From Fictibacillus phosphorivorans (lineage in GTDB: Bacteria > Bacillota > Bacilli > Bacillales > Fictibacillaceae), in NCBI RefSeq assembly GCF_023715845.1, contig NZ_JAMBOR010000011.1, positions 62,001 through 126,000 on the forward strand: a stretch of DNA of 64,000 nt, read 5' to 3'. The position numbers and the translations under genes were made by a program. Of this stretch, positions 15,943 through 26,419 are shown in pieces; the stretch's first letter is position 1; the number at the start of each line of letters is the position of its first letter. The notes under the pieces were generated by a model that ran no database searches, was not told where the DNA came from, and saw nothing but the letters and a program-made list of their open reading frames with translations.

Positions 15943-16266
15943 TTAACTTACAGCGCCATAACCGTTCTGTTCAATAATGTTGTAGATTGTTTTAAGGTTT
16001 GGATTTCCTTCTGCGACAATTTCACCGTTAATTACGACTACGGGATAAAAAAGGTCTTCATCTATAATTCTTACGGAGAATGCTTGATCTTCATCATTTT
16101 CTGGCTTTTCCATATCGATATACTGTACTTGAAATACAGTGTTCGGAAATTTTCTGGAGATGGCAGCTTCCAGCCACTCTGCTGTTTCTTTTGCTGATGG
16201 AAGATGTACACAACTCGCACATTTCTGCTCTGCACCATATACTTTTATTAAAAGTGAATTTTTCAT
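15943..16266 (-). CDS. yuzD: YuzD family thioredoxin-like protein (DUF1462)
   Basis: This 107-residue protein matches YuzD: IKVYGAEQKCASCVHLPSAKE near the N-terminus has a CxxC pair in a thioredoxin-like beta-alpha unit, followed by FQVQYIDMEKPE and FYPVVVINGEIVAEGNP. Function is unknown, but the CxxC suggests a redox or metal role. GAGGTG is placed for the ATG at 16266 (a GTG at 16275 is an alternative). It is divergent from the NifU-like yutI, as in B. subtilis. Confidence 0.87.
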   Translation of the reverse strand: MKNSLLIKVYGAEQKCASCVHLPSAKETAEWLEAAISRKFPNTVFQVQYIDMEKPENDEDQAFSVRIIDEDLFYPVVVINGEIVAEGNPNLKTIYNIIEQNGYGAVS

Positions 16267-16423
16267 GAAGAACACCTCAATGTATGCGCTTATTTGCTTT
16301 CATCATACCTTATTTTGCGAGAAAGAAAAAGGAGCAAATATCATGATGCTTGCTCATGGATTTTTTATTCTATATCCCGTATACTAATGGTAAGTTCTTT
16401 TTAAGAAAGGAGCCTTGATAGTT

Positions 16424-16669
16424 ATGGCTGAAACTCAAAACTTAGAGATGCGCGAACAAGTAGAAGAAGTTCTTGATAAATTGCGTCCGTTCCTTCTTCG
16501 TGATGGTGGAGACGTCGAGTTAGTGGATATTGAAGACGGTGTTGTAAAAGTACGTCTTATGGGTGCTTGCGGAAGCTGCCCAAGTTCGACAATCACTTTA
16601 AAAGCTGGTATCGAACGTGCACTTCTTGAAGAAGTTCCTGGTGTAGTTGAACTAGAGCAAGTATTTTAA
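16424..16669 (+). CDS. yutI: NifU C-terminal-domain Fe-S scaffold/carrier YutI
   Basis: This 81-residue Nfu-type protein carries Fe-S clusters in the cytoplasm. The CxxC pair is in [18 protein letters not shown], after the family pattern [17 protein letters not shown]. The frame opens at a TTG at 16415 immediately after AAAGGAG, so the ATG at 16424 is preferred even though its spacing is long (11 bases). It complements YutM and sufCDSUB in this window. A terminator follows directly. Confidence 0.93.
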   Translation: MAETQNLEMREQVEEVLDKLRPFLLRDGGDVELVDIEDGVVKVRLMGACGSCPSSTITLKAGIERALLEEVPGVVELEQVF

Positions 16670-16672
16670 TAA

Positions 16673-16703
16673 AGAAGCCGCTCCTCTATGGAGCGGCTTT
16701 TTT
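16673..16703 (+). terminator. Terminator after yutI
   Basis: AGCCGCTCC-tctat-GGAGCGGCTTTTTT. Confidence 0.9.
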
Positions 16704-16730
16704 AATGCTTTTGAAAGCTGGTAATTTCCG

Positions 16731-16816
16731 TTTCTAATACTCCCTTTCCGGGGACGGGCGGTGAGCCCCAGGAGTCACACCTGTCTAGCCTCCGCATCAA
16801 AGGAATGTATTAGAAA
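16731..16816. repeat. 86-bp element with imperfect terminal inverted repeats
   Basis: The ends are TTTCTAATAC (16731-16740) and GTATTAGAAA (16807-16816), continued inwards by CCCTTT and AAAGG. The core is GC-rich (CCGGGGACGGGCGGTGAGCC). It fills the gap between the convergent yutI and argF. It resembles non-coding, MITE- or REP-like elements of Bacillaceae and has no open frame. Confidence 0.55.
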
Positions 16817-16833
16817 TGAAGCCTTCACATGCT

Positions 16834-17781
16834 TTAAGACATCAAATGAACGAGTAATGCTTTTTGTGCGTGGAGTCGGTTTTCGGCTTCGGGGAACACC
16901 ACTGAATGATGACCATCGATGATTTCTGCTGTTACTTCTTCTCCGCGGTGTGCGGGCAGACAGTGCATGAAGATGTAATCTTTTTTTGCATGTGATACCA
17001 GCTCTTCGTTTACTTGGTACGGTTCAAAATGAGCCAGTCTTTCTTCCGCTTCGCTCTCTTGCCCCATACTCGCCCATACATCTGTATAGATCACATCACT
17101 GTTCTTTATACCGTATACCGGATCGTTTGTAACTTGTACGTTAGCACCTGTTTGGTTTGCGATTTCTTTTGCATGTGTGACGATCTCTTCGTTCGGCTCA
17201 TAATTTTTTGGTGTAATAATCGTGCAATCCATGCCGACTTTAACTGAAGCAATCAGCAGGGAATGAGCAACATTATTGCCATCACCGATATATGCCACTT
17301 TTTTTCCTTTAAATGAGCCCTTATATTCTAAGATCGTTAATAGGTCAGCGAGTGCCTGACATGGATGGAACTCATCTGTCAGTCCATTAATAACGGGAAT
17401 CGTACTGTTTTGTGCTAGTTCTTCAACGATGGATTGGTGGAAGGTACGGATCATGATTCCGTCCAGATAGCCAGATAGCACTTTAGCTGTATCTGAAACA
17501 GTTTCCCCTCTTCCCATTTGTATATCGCGTGTACTTAAATGGATCGCATGACCCCCGAGCTTAAGCATTGCAGCTTCAAAAGACACTCGTGTTCGTGTAG
17601 ACGATTTTTCAAAGATCATCCCTAGGATTTTCCCTTTTAATAAGGGCGGTGCGGATGCCCCTTGTTTTTTTAAGTCTTTCGCCAGATTCAGCAGATCGAT
17701 GATTTCATTTCCCGAATAATCGAGCAATGTCAGGAAATCCTTTTTCGTTCTTGTTGTGCGTAAAGGATGAACGATTGACAT
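16834..17781 (-). CDS. argF: Ornithine carbamoyltransferase
   Basis: This 315-residue cytosolic enzyme makes citrulline from ornithine and carbamoyl phosphate, the sixth step of arginine synthesis. The carbamoyl-phosphate loop [10 protein letters not shown] is near residue 60, [12 protein letters not shown] near residue 135, and the ornithine-binding [11 protein letters not shown] near residue 272. Its start overlaps the carB stop by one base (TGATG), with GAAAGGAAG as ribosome site, so it is coupled to the carbamoyl-phosphate synthase that supplies its substrate. It is the last gene of argCJBD-carAB-argF. Confidence 0.96.
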   Translation of the reverse strand: MSIVHPLRTTRTKKDFLTLLDYSGNEIIDLLNLAKDLKKQGASAPPLLKGKILGMIFEKSSTRTRVSFEAAMLKLGGHAIHLSTRDIQMGRGETVSDTAKVLSGYLDGIMIRTFHQSIVEELAQNSTIPVINGLTDEFHPCQALADLLTILEYKGSFKGKKVAYIGDGNNVAHSLLIASVKVGMDCTIITPKNYEPNEEIVTHAKEIANQTGANVQVTNDPVYGIKNSDVIYTDVWASMGQESEAEERLAHFEPYQVNEELVSHAKKDYIFMHCLPAHRGEEVTAEIIDGHHSVVFPEAENRLHAQKALLVHLMS

Positions 17782-20700
17782 CAGATCAACACTTCCTTTC
17801 TTGTGTTCTTTACTAAAATTGCTGCTTGCAGATAAGCGTCTGCGGTCTCTTTTCGTGTGAAAACATGCACCCTTTCCAGAACAGCCATTTTAGCAGTGAA
17901 GTTATTCGTCTCATCAGTAAAATGGATATACGCCACTTTATTGTCCGTTTTAATCCATTCATCAAACGAAAGTTCTTTCTCCGTAACGACCTCAAATCCA
18001 AGATCTTTCCATGAGTCGTATTCAGCTTTTGCGGAATCACCTTCAATAAAAACACTTCCTTTAAAGTCCCATAGGTTATTCAGTTGAAGTGTTGATCCTT
18101 TTAAAGCTTTAACGAGTGCAGACGTAAAATCTTCGTCTGTTCCGATCACTTCACCCGTTGAAGACATAACTGGTGAAAGCACTGGAGTAACACCAGGGAG
18201 TTTGATCGTTGAAAAAACAGGTGCTTTAACGGTAATAAACGGCTGGCCATTATGCACATCTTCCAGTTTTAATTCGTTTAAAGAAGTTCCAAGCATCAGT
18301 TCTGTTCCTTTTTGGACTAAGTTTACATCTGTGATCTTACTCATGATCGGAGCTGTTCTTGAAGCCCTTGGATTTACTTCAATCACATAAACTTTTTCAC
18401 CATCAACAGCAAATTGTATATTGAACAATCCTTTATACTCCATGTTTGTTGCGATTTTTTCCGAATAGCTGATTATTTGGTGTTGAACATCTTTCGTAAG
18501 CGACTGTGGCGGGGTTACGGTCAAACTATCGCCAGAATGAACGCCGGTTCCTTCAATATGTTCAAAAATGCCTGGTATAAATATGTCTGATCCATCTGTT
18601 AGTACATCTACTTCAGCTTCTTTTCCTTCAAGGAACGTATCGATCAAGATCGGATAGACCACAACCTCATTCAATAAAAAGGCGTTAAGCTCTTTTTCAG
18701 AGTAGAACACTTTCATCCCGCTTCCTCCAATAACATAGGAAGGTCGGACAAGGACAGGAAATCCTAACTTTTTAGCAAAAGTTTTCGTTTCTTCTTTATC
18801 ATGGGCTGTAAATCCATCTAGTTTCGGAATACCGATTTGATCTAAAAATTGATAGAAACGATCTCGGTCTTCCATCTGATCAACCGTATCTGCCGGCGTT
18901 CCTAGTACATGGATGCCGGCATTTTCTAGTTCTTCTGCTAAGTTGATTGAAGTCTGGCCGCCAAACTGCAAAATAACCTCTGTTATCCCTTCGAATTGTA
19001 AAACATGATAGATGTCCTCAAACGTTAAGGGTTCAAAGTACAGTGAATCAGATACTTCATAATCTGTACTTACCGTTTCTGGATTGTTATTGATTAAAAT
19101 GGCTTCATAACCCAATCTGTTTAAGGCTAATGCACTGTGTACACAGCAGTAATCGAATTCTACACCCTGACCGATACGTATAGGACCCGAGCCAATAACA
19201 GCCACTTTTTTCTTTTGTTCTGGCTTTTTATCACTTTCTCCACTCCAGCTCGAATAAAAATAAGTGGTTTTTGCTTCAAATTCAGCAGCGCACGTATCAA
19301 CCATTTTGTATGAAGGCGTGATCTGCCATTCCTCTCGTTTCTGTCTCACCTCTTTTTCAGAGACGGACCAGATTTTAGCTAAATCTTGATCTGAGAAGCC
19401 AAACTTTTTAGCCATCTTCAGCTGTGCTTCATCGATCGTTTGTACGTTTACTTTTTTCAGTTCCTGATACATCTGGATCATCTGGCTGTACACAGATAAG
19501 AAATAAGGCGAGATCTTCGTAACCTCATGTATTTTGTTAGGAGAAATACCCCTTTTAAGCAGTTCAAGAACGACAAAGAAACGTCGATCATCTGGATCAG
19601 CTGCTAATTTGAACAATTCTTCTTCTTTAAAAGCGGAAAGTTCTTTTAAGAATATACCTTCTGTTTTTAGCTCAAGTGAACGGATGGCTTTTTGGAAAGC
19701 TGAAGCCATATTTCGTTCTAAAGCCATCACTTCTCCGGTTGCTTTCATCTGAGTGCCAAGCTTTCTGTTTGCGTCAGTAAATTTATCAAACGGCCAACGA
19801 GGCATTTTTACGGCTACATAATCTAAAGCAGGTTCGAAACTAGCGAATGTTGTTCCTGTAACAGGGTTTTTCAGTTCGTGAAGGTTATACCCAAGTGCAA
19901 GCTTTGCTGCGATCTTAGCTATCGGATAACCTGTAGCTTTAGAAGCAAGCGCTGATGAGCGGCTCACTCGTGGATTCACTTCGATTAAATAATACTCCGA
20001 TGAATGCGGGTGAAGGGCAAACTGTATATTACAGCCTCCAACGATCTCTAGTGCTGAAATAATTGTAAGAGAAGCTTTTCTTAAAGCTTGATATTCGTCA
20101 TCTGTCAGTGTCTGACTAGGTGCGACCACTACAGAATCACCAGTGTGTACCCCTACTGGATCCACATTTTCCATATTACAAACCGTGATGCATGTGCCGT
20201 TCTCGTCACGCATCACTTCATACTCGATCTCTTTGTAGCCTGCGATACTTTTTTCTATCAGACATTGTTTGATCGGACTTGCTGAAAGACCTTGTTTGAC
20301 AAGATTAGTAAGCGCTTCTTTCGAACTGGCGATTCCCCCGCCAAATCCTCCGAGTGTATAAGCGGGACGCACGATGACTGGGTAGCCTGTTGCATCTGCA
20401 AACCCAATCGCTTCTTCGATGGAAGATACGATTTCACTTTCAGGTACGGGTTCACCAAGCTTATGCATAAGAGCACGGAATACTTCTCGGTCCTCTGCTT
20501 TTTTTATTGATTGGATATCTGTACCTAATAGTCTTACGCCATATTTTTGTAGGATTCCATTTTCATAGAGATCCATCGCAAGATTCAAGCCAGTTTGACC
20601 TCCTACTGTCGCAAGCAGGCCATCCGGCTTTTCTTTTTGAATAATCTTTTCTGCATATTCAACGGTTAATGGTTCAAAGTAAATCTCGTCTGCGAATGTT

Positions 20701-20873
20701 TGATCCGTCATGATGGTTGCAGGATTGTTGTTGATTAAGACAACTTGAATCCCTTCTTCTTTTAACGCTTTACAAGCTTGGGTTCCTGAATAATCAAACT
20801 CTGCGGCCTGCCCGATTACGATGGGGCCGGAACCAATGACGAGAACCTTCTTGATGTTGGAGTCTTTAGGCAT
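17781..20873 (-). CDS. carB: Carbamoyl-phosphate synthase, large subunit (arginine type)
   Basis: This 1030-residue subunit makes carbamoyl phosphate from bicarbonate, ammonia passed from CarA, and two ATP. It has the usual internal duplication: the first ATP-grasp half begins [21 protein letters not shown] and the second begins near residue 560 with [20 protein letters not shown]. The C-terminal allosteric domain is shorter than in the pyrimidine enzyme, as in arginine-specific forms. It overlaps carA by eight bases. Location in the arginine operon shows that it serves arginine; a pyrimidine enzyme is expected elsewhere. Confidence 0.95.
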   Translation of the reverse strand: MPKDSNIKKVLVIGSGPIVIGQAAEFDYSGTQACKALKEEGIQVVLINNNPATIMTDQTFADEIYFEPLTVEYAEKIIQKEKPDGLLATVGGQTGLNLAMDLYENGILQKYGVRLLGTDIQSIKKAEDREVFRALMHKLGEPVPESEIVSSIEEAIGFADATGYPVIVRPAYTLGGFGGGIASSKEALTNLVKQGLSASPIKQCLIEKSIAGYKEIEYEVMRDENGTCITVCNMENVDPVGVHTGDSVVVAPSQTLTDDEYQALRKASLTIISALEIVGGCNIQFALHPHSSEYYLIEVNPRVSRSSALASKATGYPIAKIAAKLALGYNLHELKNPVTGTTFASFEPALDYVAVKMPRWPFDKFTDANRKLGTQMKATGEVMALERNMASAFQKAIRSLELKTEGIFLKELSAFKEEELFKLAADPDDRRFFVVLELLKRGISPNKIHEVTKISPYFLSVYSQMIQMYQELKKVNVQTIDEAQLKMAKKFGFSDQDLAKIWSVSEKEVRQKREEWQITPSYKMVDTCAAEFEAKTTYFYSSWSGESDKKPEQKKKVAVIGSGPIRIGQGVEFDYCCVHSALALNRLGYEAILINNNPETVSTDYEVSDSLYFEPLTFEDIYHVLQFEGITEVILQFGGQTSINLAEELENAGIHVLGTPADTVDQMEDRDRFYQFLDQIGIPKLDGFTAHDKEETKTFAKKLGFPVLVRPSYVIGGSGMKVFYSEKELNAFLLNEVVVYPILIDTFLEGKEAEVDVLTDGSDIFIPGIFEHIEGTGVHSGDSLTVTPPQSLTKDVQHQIISYSEKIATNMEYKGLFNIQFAVDGEKVYVIEVNPRASRTAPIMSKITDVNLVQKGTELMLGTSLNELKLEDVHNGQPFITVKAPVFSTIKLPGVTPVLSPVMSSTGEVIGTDEDFTSALVKALKGSTLQLNNLWDFKGSVFIEGDSAKAEYDSWKDLGFEVVTEKELSFDEWIKTDNKVAYIHFTDETNNFTAKMAVLERVHVFTRKETADAYLQAAILVKNTRKEVLI

Positions 20874-21918
20874 AGCTTCTCACCTTCTCTTTATGCTTTA
20901 CAGTCTGTATGAATTCTTGAAAAATCTCTGCATGTTCTTGTGGACCAGGTGCTGCCTCAGGATGAAACTGAACACTTGAAACTTCGTATTGGCTGTGCCA
21001 CAAGCCTTCCACGCTATCATCATTGACATTCTTAAACCAAATGTTGAATCCGGTAGCGTAGAGACTCTCTTTTTTCACCACATAACTATGGTTCTGTGAA
21101 CTCATCGATACTTTTCCGGTCTTAACATTCATGACAGGATGATTCGCTCCCCGATGACCAAACTTAAGTTTCATGGTTTCCCCGCCAAATGCGAGTGCCA
21201 GTATTTGATGGCCAAGGCAGATGCCAAGCACCGGATAACTGATTGCAATATGTTTATAGCGATGAAAGTATTTTGAAAATCTCATAGGGTCTCCTGCTCC
21301 ATTTGAGAACACAAACCCATCTGGATTCAATTTTTCTATTTCTGAAACCTCATAATGATAGGGAACAACAGTTACCGTACAGCCTTGATCGACAAGGGAT
21401 TCAGCAATCGATTTCTTATAGCCAAAATCGATTAAGACAATATGTGTTTTACCCGTACCGAACTTCTCAAGTGATGTTGCCGGCCAGCATTCTTGTAATT
21501 GAAAGGATTCAGCAGACAATGGACTTGCATGCATAACAGCAGGCACTGAACCTTTTTTACGAATCTGCTGGATAAGAGCTCTTGTATCCACATTGGTGAG
21601 AGCAGGAATTCGATGATGATTCAGGTACGCAGTCAATGAATGTTGTTCTCCCTCGAGCTGAAAAGGATAGCAATCTGCCATGATGACACCCGAAACTTGA
21701 ATTTGAGCAGATTCCATACTTTCAGGCTTAAAGCCATAGTTACCGATAAACGGGTAGGAAAATACGACGATCTGTCCTTGGTATGATGGATCCGTCAGTA
21801 CTTGTTCATACCCTGTCATTCCTGTATAAAATACAACTTCACCTGAGCAATACTGATGTTCGCCGATCCAGTCGCCTTCAAATGAAGTCCCATTCGCTAA
21901 TGTAATAGAGCCTTTCAT
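20866..21918 (-). CDS. carA: Carbamoyl-phosphate synthase, small subunit (glutaminase)
   Basis: This 350-residue subunit frees ammonia from glutamine and channels it to CarB. The N-terminal domain includes GMTGYEQVLTDPSYQGQIVVF; the C-terminal class I amidotransferase domain has the nucleophile in VLGICLGHQILALAFGG and the His/Glu pair in SVQFHPEAAPGPQEH. AGAGGG precedes the ATG at 21918. An 86-base gap with an ARG-box-like sequence separates it from argD, so it may have extra control within the operon. Confidence 0.95.
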   Translation of the reverse strand: MKGSITLANGTSFEGDWIGEHQYCSGEVVFYTGMTGYEQVLTDPSYQGQIVVFSYPFIGNYGFKPESMESAQIQVSGVIMADCYPFQLEGEQHSLTAYLNHHRIPALTNVDTRALIQQIRKKGSVPAVMHASPLSAESFQLQECWPATSLEKFGTGKTHIVLIDFGYKKSIAESLVDQGCTVTVVPYHYEVSEIEKLNPDGFVFSNGAGDPMRFSKYFHRYKHIAISYPVLGICLGHQILALAFGGETMKLKFGHRGANHPVMNVKTGKVSMSSQNHSYVVKKESLYATGFNIWFKNVNDDSVEGLWHSQYEVSSVQFHPEAAPGPQEHAEIFQEFIQTVKHKEKVRSYA

Positions 21919-21954
21919 GGTTCCATCCCTCTCTTTGTATAAAACCTATAACCA

Positions 21955-21972
21955 TACGTATTTTTATTCATT
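21955..21972 (-). promoter_or_regulatory. Possible second ARG box before carA
   Basis: On the minus strand AATGAATAAAAATACGTA fits the AhrC/ArgR operator pattern CATGAATAAAAATKCA closely. It lies 37 bases before carA, in the only sizable gap of the operon. I see no convincing promoter here. Confidence 0.45.
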
Positions 21973-22004
21973 CATTTGTATAAAAAATAAGGATTATTCG
22001 TCCT

Positions 22005-23162
22005 TTATGTTGATACCTTATGAAACTGTTTAAATAATTGACTAATGATTCCTGCAGCTGTTTCAAGTTCTTCTTCAGATACAGTTAGTGGCGGTAGCAG
22101 ACGAATCACGTTCTCTCCTGCCGGTACGGTCAGTAAACCTTGCTCTTCCAGCCACTCTATGAAACTTCCCACAGGTCTCTCACATTCTATCCCGATCAAT
22201 AAACCTTTGCCTCTTACTTCTTTTACGAGTGGATGCGAATGGAGTGAGTCTTTTAGGACTTTCATAAAGTTGTTCCCTTTACACTCCACCTCATGTAAAA
22301 AATCTTCCTGAAAAATGATATTCAGAACGGTCTGACCCACACTGCAAGCTAAAGGGCTTCCGCCGAACGTGGTTCCGTGGCTTCCAGGTCCAAAGGCAGT
22401 TTTCAATATTTCTTTACCAAGCATCGCTCCGATCGGGAATCCATTTCCCAATCCTTTAGCAAGTGTAACGATGTCTGGATGTAAATCGAAATGGTCATAT
22501 GCATATCGTTTCCCTGTTCTTCCGATTCCGGTCTGCACTTCATCCACGATCAGCAGGATATGATTATCATCACATATTTTTTGAATTTCCTTATAAAATG
22601 ACAGATCCGCCATGCGTACTCCGCCTTCGCCTTGAAACACTTCCATCATGATTGCGGCAGTATCCTCATCTGCAATTTTTGATAGCTCCTCGGTTTCATT
22701 CCACGGAAGATGCACAAACTCCGAAATAAGCTCACCATAACCGTCTTTCACCTTTTGCTGCCCAGTTGCAGACATAGCACCGAATGTACGACCATGGAAA
22801 GAATCCTTAAACGTTATGATTTTATTTTTTCCTGTATACTTTTTTGCGAGTTTGATTGCAGCCTCATTGGCTTCTGCACCGCTGTTGCAAAAAAAGGCTA
22901 AATCTAAAGGGGTATTCTTAACAAGTGTCTCAGCAAGGACTTCCTGCTGGTCGTTCTTAAATAGATTTGAAGTGTGCCATATTTTCTCACTCTGATCCTG
23001 GATGGCCGAAACCACTTCTGGATGACAGTGTCCTAGATTCGTTACTGCTATCCCGCTAGTGAAATCCAGATAGCGCTTATTGTTTTCATCAAACACATAG
23101 GTCCCGCTTCCCTTTTCTAGCTGAAATTCTTTTCTTTTATATGTTGGGAATAATGAACTCAT
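22005..23162 (-). CDS. argD: Acetylornithine aminotransferase
   Basis: This 385-residue PLP enzyme transaminates N-acetylglutamate semialdehyde to N-acetylornithine. Seen are FCNSGAEANEAAIKLAKKY, the aspartate block LLIVDEVQTGIGRTG, and the PLP-lysine block DIVTLAKGLGNGFPIGAML, followed by HGTTFGGSPLACSVG. TAAGGAGG before the ATG lies within argB, and the two genes overlap by four bases (ATGA). The gene sits third from the operon's end before carAB. Confidence 0.95.
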   Translation of the reverse strand: MSSLFPTYKRKEFQLEKGSGTYVFDENNKRYLDFTSGIAVTNLGHCHPEVVSAIQDQSEKIWHTSNLFKNDQQEVLAETLVKNTPLDLAFFCNSGAEANEAAIKLAKKYTGKNKIITFKDSFHGRTFGAMSATGQQKVKDGYGELISEFVHLPWNETEELSKIADEDTAAIMMEVFQGEGGVRMADLSFYKEIQKICDDNHILLIVDEVQTGIGRTGKRYAYDHFDLHPDIVTLAKGLGNGFPIGAMLGKEILKTAFGPGSHGTTFGGSPLACSVGQTVLNIIFQEDFLHEVECKGNNFMKVLKDSLHSHPLVKEVRGKGLLIGIECERPVGSFIEWLEEQGLLTVPAGENVIRLLPPLTVSEEELETAAGIISQLFKQFHKVST

Positions 23163-23902
23163 GTTACTAGTACCTCCTTATAGCATCGTGTGCCTGTCAA
23201 CGTTTGATCTGCTATTAGAACCTCTTTGATGTTCAGGTTCAGACAGTTCACTGTAGCTTCTACTTTAGGTATCATTCCGCCGTAAATGTGCCCATCAACA
23301 ATCCCCTGCTTTAACTCAGTAACAGATAACTGATCAGCCTTCTTTCCTTCTATTTGAACTCCAGAAATATCAGTAACAAAACAAACGGATTCGGCAGATA
23401 AGGCAGCTGCAGCTTCACCAGCCACGGTGTCTGCATTGATATTTACTTCTTCTCCGTTTTCAGTGACGCCTAGAGAAGCAATTACCGGCACTTTTCCCGC
23501 AATCAGTAGTTCTTCTAAAAGGACGATGTTCACATTTATTACTTTACCGACAAACCCATACTTCTCTTGATCTAAGAACTCACATTGAATGAGTGTATTT
23601 TCGGATCCGCTTAATCCGACAGCTTGAATTCCTTCTTGCTGCAAGCGATCAACCAGTTTATTATTTGCTTCATCCATTAATGCTGTTTTAACACATGAAA
23701 GGGCTTCTTCGGATGTGATCCTTATGCCATCTTTCTTTTGAATAGGTAATCCCTTTTCTTTTAGCTTTTTATTTATTTCAGGTCCCCCGCCATGAACGAT
23801 AACTACTTTTTCACCTTGATGAATCTTGTTATGCAGACTGTTAAAGAAGGCAGGCTGTAAATTTTCCAGCGTGCTTCCGCCGATTTTTAATACAGACAAC
23901 AA
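23159..23902 (-). CDS. argB: Acetylglutamate kinase
   Basis: This 247-residue kinase phosphorylates N-acetylglutamate. The amino-acid-kinase signatures are KIGGSTLE at the N-terminus, VIVHGGGPEINKKL near residue 37 and NINADTVAGEAAAAL near residue 150, plus GGMIPKVEATVNCL near the end. Two adjacent TTG codons (23902 and 23899) could start the gene; the second has the better spacing from GAGG. The length is that of the short, Bacillus-type enzymes. Confidence 0.95.
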   Translation of the reverse strand: MLSVLKIGGSTLENLQPAFFNSLHNKIHQGEKVVIVHGGGPEINKKLKEKGLPIQKKDGIRITSEEALSCVKTALMDEANNKLVDRLQQEGIQAVGLSGSENTLIQCEFLDQEKYGFVGKVINVNIVLLEELLIAGKVPVIASLGVTENGEEVNINADTVAGEAAAALSAESVCFVTDISGVQIEGKKADQLSVTELKQGIVDGHIYGGMIPKVEATVNCLNLNIKEVLIADQTLTGTRCYKEVLVT

Positions 23903-23920
23903 ACTTCCTCACACCCCTTT

Positions 23921-25147
23921 TTATGTTCGATAACTAGCATTAATTTGTACATAATCATAGGTTAAGTCGCATCCCCAAGCTCTTCCGTTTCCGAATCCTT
24001 CTGATAGGATGACCGTAATATGAATCTCCTGACCTTTTAAATAGTTTCGAATATCTGCTTCTGAAAACATGACAGGCTCTCCATCTGCCACCACTTCATG
24101 TTCTCCGATCAGTATTTTCATCTGATCTGGGTTAAAAGCTACGCCGCTATAGCCTGCAGCACACAGAATTCTTCCCCAGTTCGCGTCACATCCAAAGACT
24201 GCTGTTTTAACAAGAGGTGAACCAACCACCGTTTTGGCTATGATTCTAGCATCCTTCTCTGTTCTGGCTCCTCGTACGTTCACTTCAATTAGTTTGCTCG
24301 CTCCCTCCCCATCTTTGGCGATCAGTTTGCCCAAGTCTTCACAAACGAGTACAAGCGCATCCAAGAATAGATCCCATTCAGGATGGTTTCTGTTCAGTTC
24401 CTCATTCTCAGCCATACCATTAGCAAGCATAAGCACCATATCATTTGTTGAAGTATCACCGTCTACTGTAATGCAGTTAAATGTTCGCTCTACCGCATAA
24501 GACAGTGCTTCGTGAAGGTTATCCTGATGAATGTTTGCATCTGTTGTTATAAATCCAAGCATCGTCGCCATGTTTGGATGAATCATCCCTGATCCTTTGG
24601 CAGTACCTGCGATCGTGATCGTTTTATCATTGATTTTAAGGGAGTATGCTGTATTTTTTGATACGGTATCTGTTGTTAAGATCGCTTGAGAAAAATCAAT
24701 TGAGCCTTTTAATTCGGCATCGAGCTCAAGATTTTGAATACCTGCTGAAATCTTATCCATCGGCAGATGTTCTCCAATTACTCCGGTTGATGCTACTCCA
24801 ACAAGGTGTGGAGAAATGCCGAGCTTATTCGCTGTTTGAATTTGCATTTGTTTTGCGTCTTCGTACCCTTGTTTTCCTGTACATGCATTGGCGTTACCAG
24901 AATTGACGATAACGGCTTGGAGCTTACCTTCTTGTTTGATGCTCTCCTGTGTCACTTTTAGAGGAGCGGCCTGAACTTGATTAGTCGTGTAAACCCCCGC
25001 AGCGCAGGCAGGTTTTAAGCTGTATAAAAGTCCTAAATCAAGCTTTTTATGTTTTACTCCGCAATGCAGTCCGCTTGCGTAAAAGCCTTTAGGGGTTGCA
25101 ATATTTATTCCTGTAACTTTGTGTATGGATGGTTTAGTAGCCTGCAT
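23921..25147 (-). CDS. argJ: Bifunctional ornithine acetyltransferase/N-acetylglutamate synthase
   Basis: This 408-residue enzyme recycles the acetyl group from acetylornithine to glutamate and can also use acetyl-CoA. It cleaves itself at the Ala-Thr bond in GSGMIHPNMATMLGFITTDA (about residue 200), where the threonine becomes the N-terminal nucleophile of the beta chain. The C-terminal WGRILCAAGYSG is also typical. GAGGAGG precedes the ATG at 25147. As no separate argA or argE is seen, the operon uses the cyclic acetyl pathway. Confidence 0.95.
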   Translation of the reverse strand: MQATKPSIHKVTGINIATPKGFYASGLHCGVKHKKLDLGLLYSLKPACAAGVYTTNQVQAAPLKVTQESIKQEGKLQAVIVNSGNANACTGKQGYEDAKQMQIQTANKLGISPHLVGVASTGVIGEHLPMDKISAGIQNLELDAELKGSIDFSQAILTTDTVSKNTAYSLKINDKTITIAGTAKGSGMIHPNMATMLGFITTDANIHQDNLHEALSYAVERTFNCITVDGDTSTNDMVLMLANGMAENEELNRNHPEWDLFLDALVLVCEDLGKLIAKDGEGASKLIEVNVRGARTEKDARIIAKTVVGSPLVKTAVFGCDANWGRILCAAGYSGVAFNPDQMKILIGEHEVVADGEPVMFSEADIRNYLKGQEIHITVILSEGFGNGRAWGCDLTYDYVQINASYRT

Positions 25148-25165
25148 TTATCCTGCCTCCTCGAT

Positions 25166-26200
25166 TTAAGGGAACAATGGCGATTGTTGAAGTCCCTCTG
25201 TTTCATTCAATCCGAACATGATATTCATATTTTGTACAGCTTGCCCTGCCGCACCTTTGATCAAATTGTCGATTACAGATATTACGGTGATTCGATTCGT
25301 TCGTTCATCCAAAGCAAAGGTTAAATCACAATAGTTGGAACCGTACACCTGCTTTGTAAAGAGATCTGTTTTTTCCTTAAAAACTCGAACGAATGGTTTT
25401 GATTGATAGAATTCATTAAAAATCTCACTAACCGTATGCGGCTGTATATCTTCTGTAAGTTCTGCATAGATGGTAGCCATGATCCCTCTCGTCATTGGTA
25501 CAAGGTGCGTCGTAAAAGTAATGTTCACTTCAGTTTCAGCAAAGGTTTTTAATGTTTGTTCGATCTCTGGGATATGCTGATGTTTGTTCATTTTATAAAC
25601 ACTCAGACTATCATTCACTTTTGTAAAATGTGATGCTTTATTGGGTGAAGCACCGGCTCCTGATAGACCACTTTTTGCATCAATGATCAGTGACTTCGGG
25701 TTGATCACGTTTGTTTTTACTAAGGGCAGTATCCCTAAGAGTGTTGCTGTAGGGTAACAGCCGGGATTCGCGATCAAATTCGCTTCTTTTATTTTGTTCT
25801 CATTCCATTCAGTTAAACCGTAAACCGCATTGTCTACAAAAGTAGCGTTCGGAGGCTCTTTCCCATACCATTTGCGATAGACATCAGCCTCTTTTAAACG
25901 AAAATCTCCTGCTAGATCGATTACTTTCATCTTTCCTTCTAGATGTGGAGGAAGAAGTTCTGATGATACTCCGCTTGGAGCAGAACAGAACAATACATCA
26001 AGTTCGTCTGTTTCTAGCTGTTCAAATGAGCGAAGTTTTTCCTGGTTCATTTCAAACAGGTGGGGAGCTTCATCCGAAAGTAGTTGACCTTGTTTTGAGG
26101 ATGAGTATAGGAATAACTCGTTTATTTCTTGATGTGCGGTTAACAGCCGGAACAATTCTAATCCACCATATCCGGTTACTCCAATAATTCCAGCTCTCAA
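25166..26200 (-). CDS. argC: N-acetyl-gamma-glutamyl-phosphate reductase
   Basis: This 344-residue NADPH enzyme makes N-acetylglutamate semialdehyde. The nucleotide site GVTGYGGLELFRLL is at the N-terminus and the catalytic cysteine is in ANPGCYPTATLLGI (about residue 149). The start is a TTG at 26200, nine bases after AAAGGAG; no ATG fits. It is the first gene of the arginine operon, directly behind the promoter and ARG box. Confidence 0.95.
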   Translation of the reverse strand: MRAGIIGVTGYGGLELFRLLTAHQEINELFLYSSSKQGQLLSDEAPHLFEMNQEKLRSFEQLETDELDVLFCSAPSGVSSELLPPHLEGKMKVIDLAGDFRLKEADVYRKWYGKEPPNATFVDNAVYGLTEWNENKIKEANLIANPGCYPTATLLGILPLVKTNVINPKSLIIDAKSGLSGAGASPNKASHFTKVNDSLSVYKMNKHQHIPEIEQTLKTFAETEVNITFTTHLVPMTRGIMATIYAELTEDIQPHTVSEIFNEFYQSKPFVRVFKEKTDLFTKQVYGSNYCDLTFALDERTNRITVISVIDNLIKGAAGQAVQNMNIMFGLNETEGLQQSPLFP

Positions 26201-26231
26201 AACATATCACTCCTTTAATAAGTTAAGGTTC

Positions 26232-26260
26232 ATTATAGGACTGTATAAAAATTTATTCAA
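26232..26260 (-). promoter_or_regulatory. SigA promoter of the arginine operon
   Basis: On the minus strand TTGAAT (26260-26255), a 17-base spacer and TATAAT (26237-26232). The -35 is inside the ARG box. Confidence 0.75.
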
Positions 26261-26261
26261 G
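26242..26261 (-). promoter_or_regulatory. ARG box (AhrC/ArgR operator)
   Basis: CTTGAATAAATTTTTATACA on the minus strand is an imperfect palindrome of the ARG-box type and covers the -35 and spacer. Arginine-bound AhrC would block transcription. AT-rich sequence just upstream may hold a weaker second half. Confidence 0.7.
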
Positions 26262-26419
26262 AGTATATTTATTAAATTTTCATTTATTATAAAATTCTTT
26301 CATTTTTAATGCAGTATTGTAAAAATAAGGATGGGAATTAGTAGGATTTAGTGTTCGGCAGTCCCACCACAGGGATCGAGAGCAGGTATTGAAATGAATG
26401 AGACTGAATACTGGAGGAA

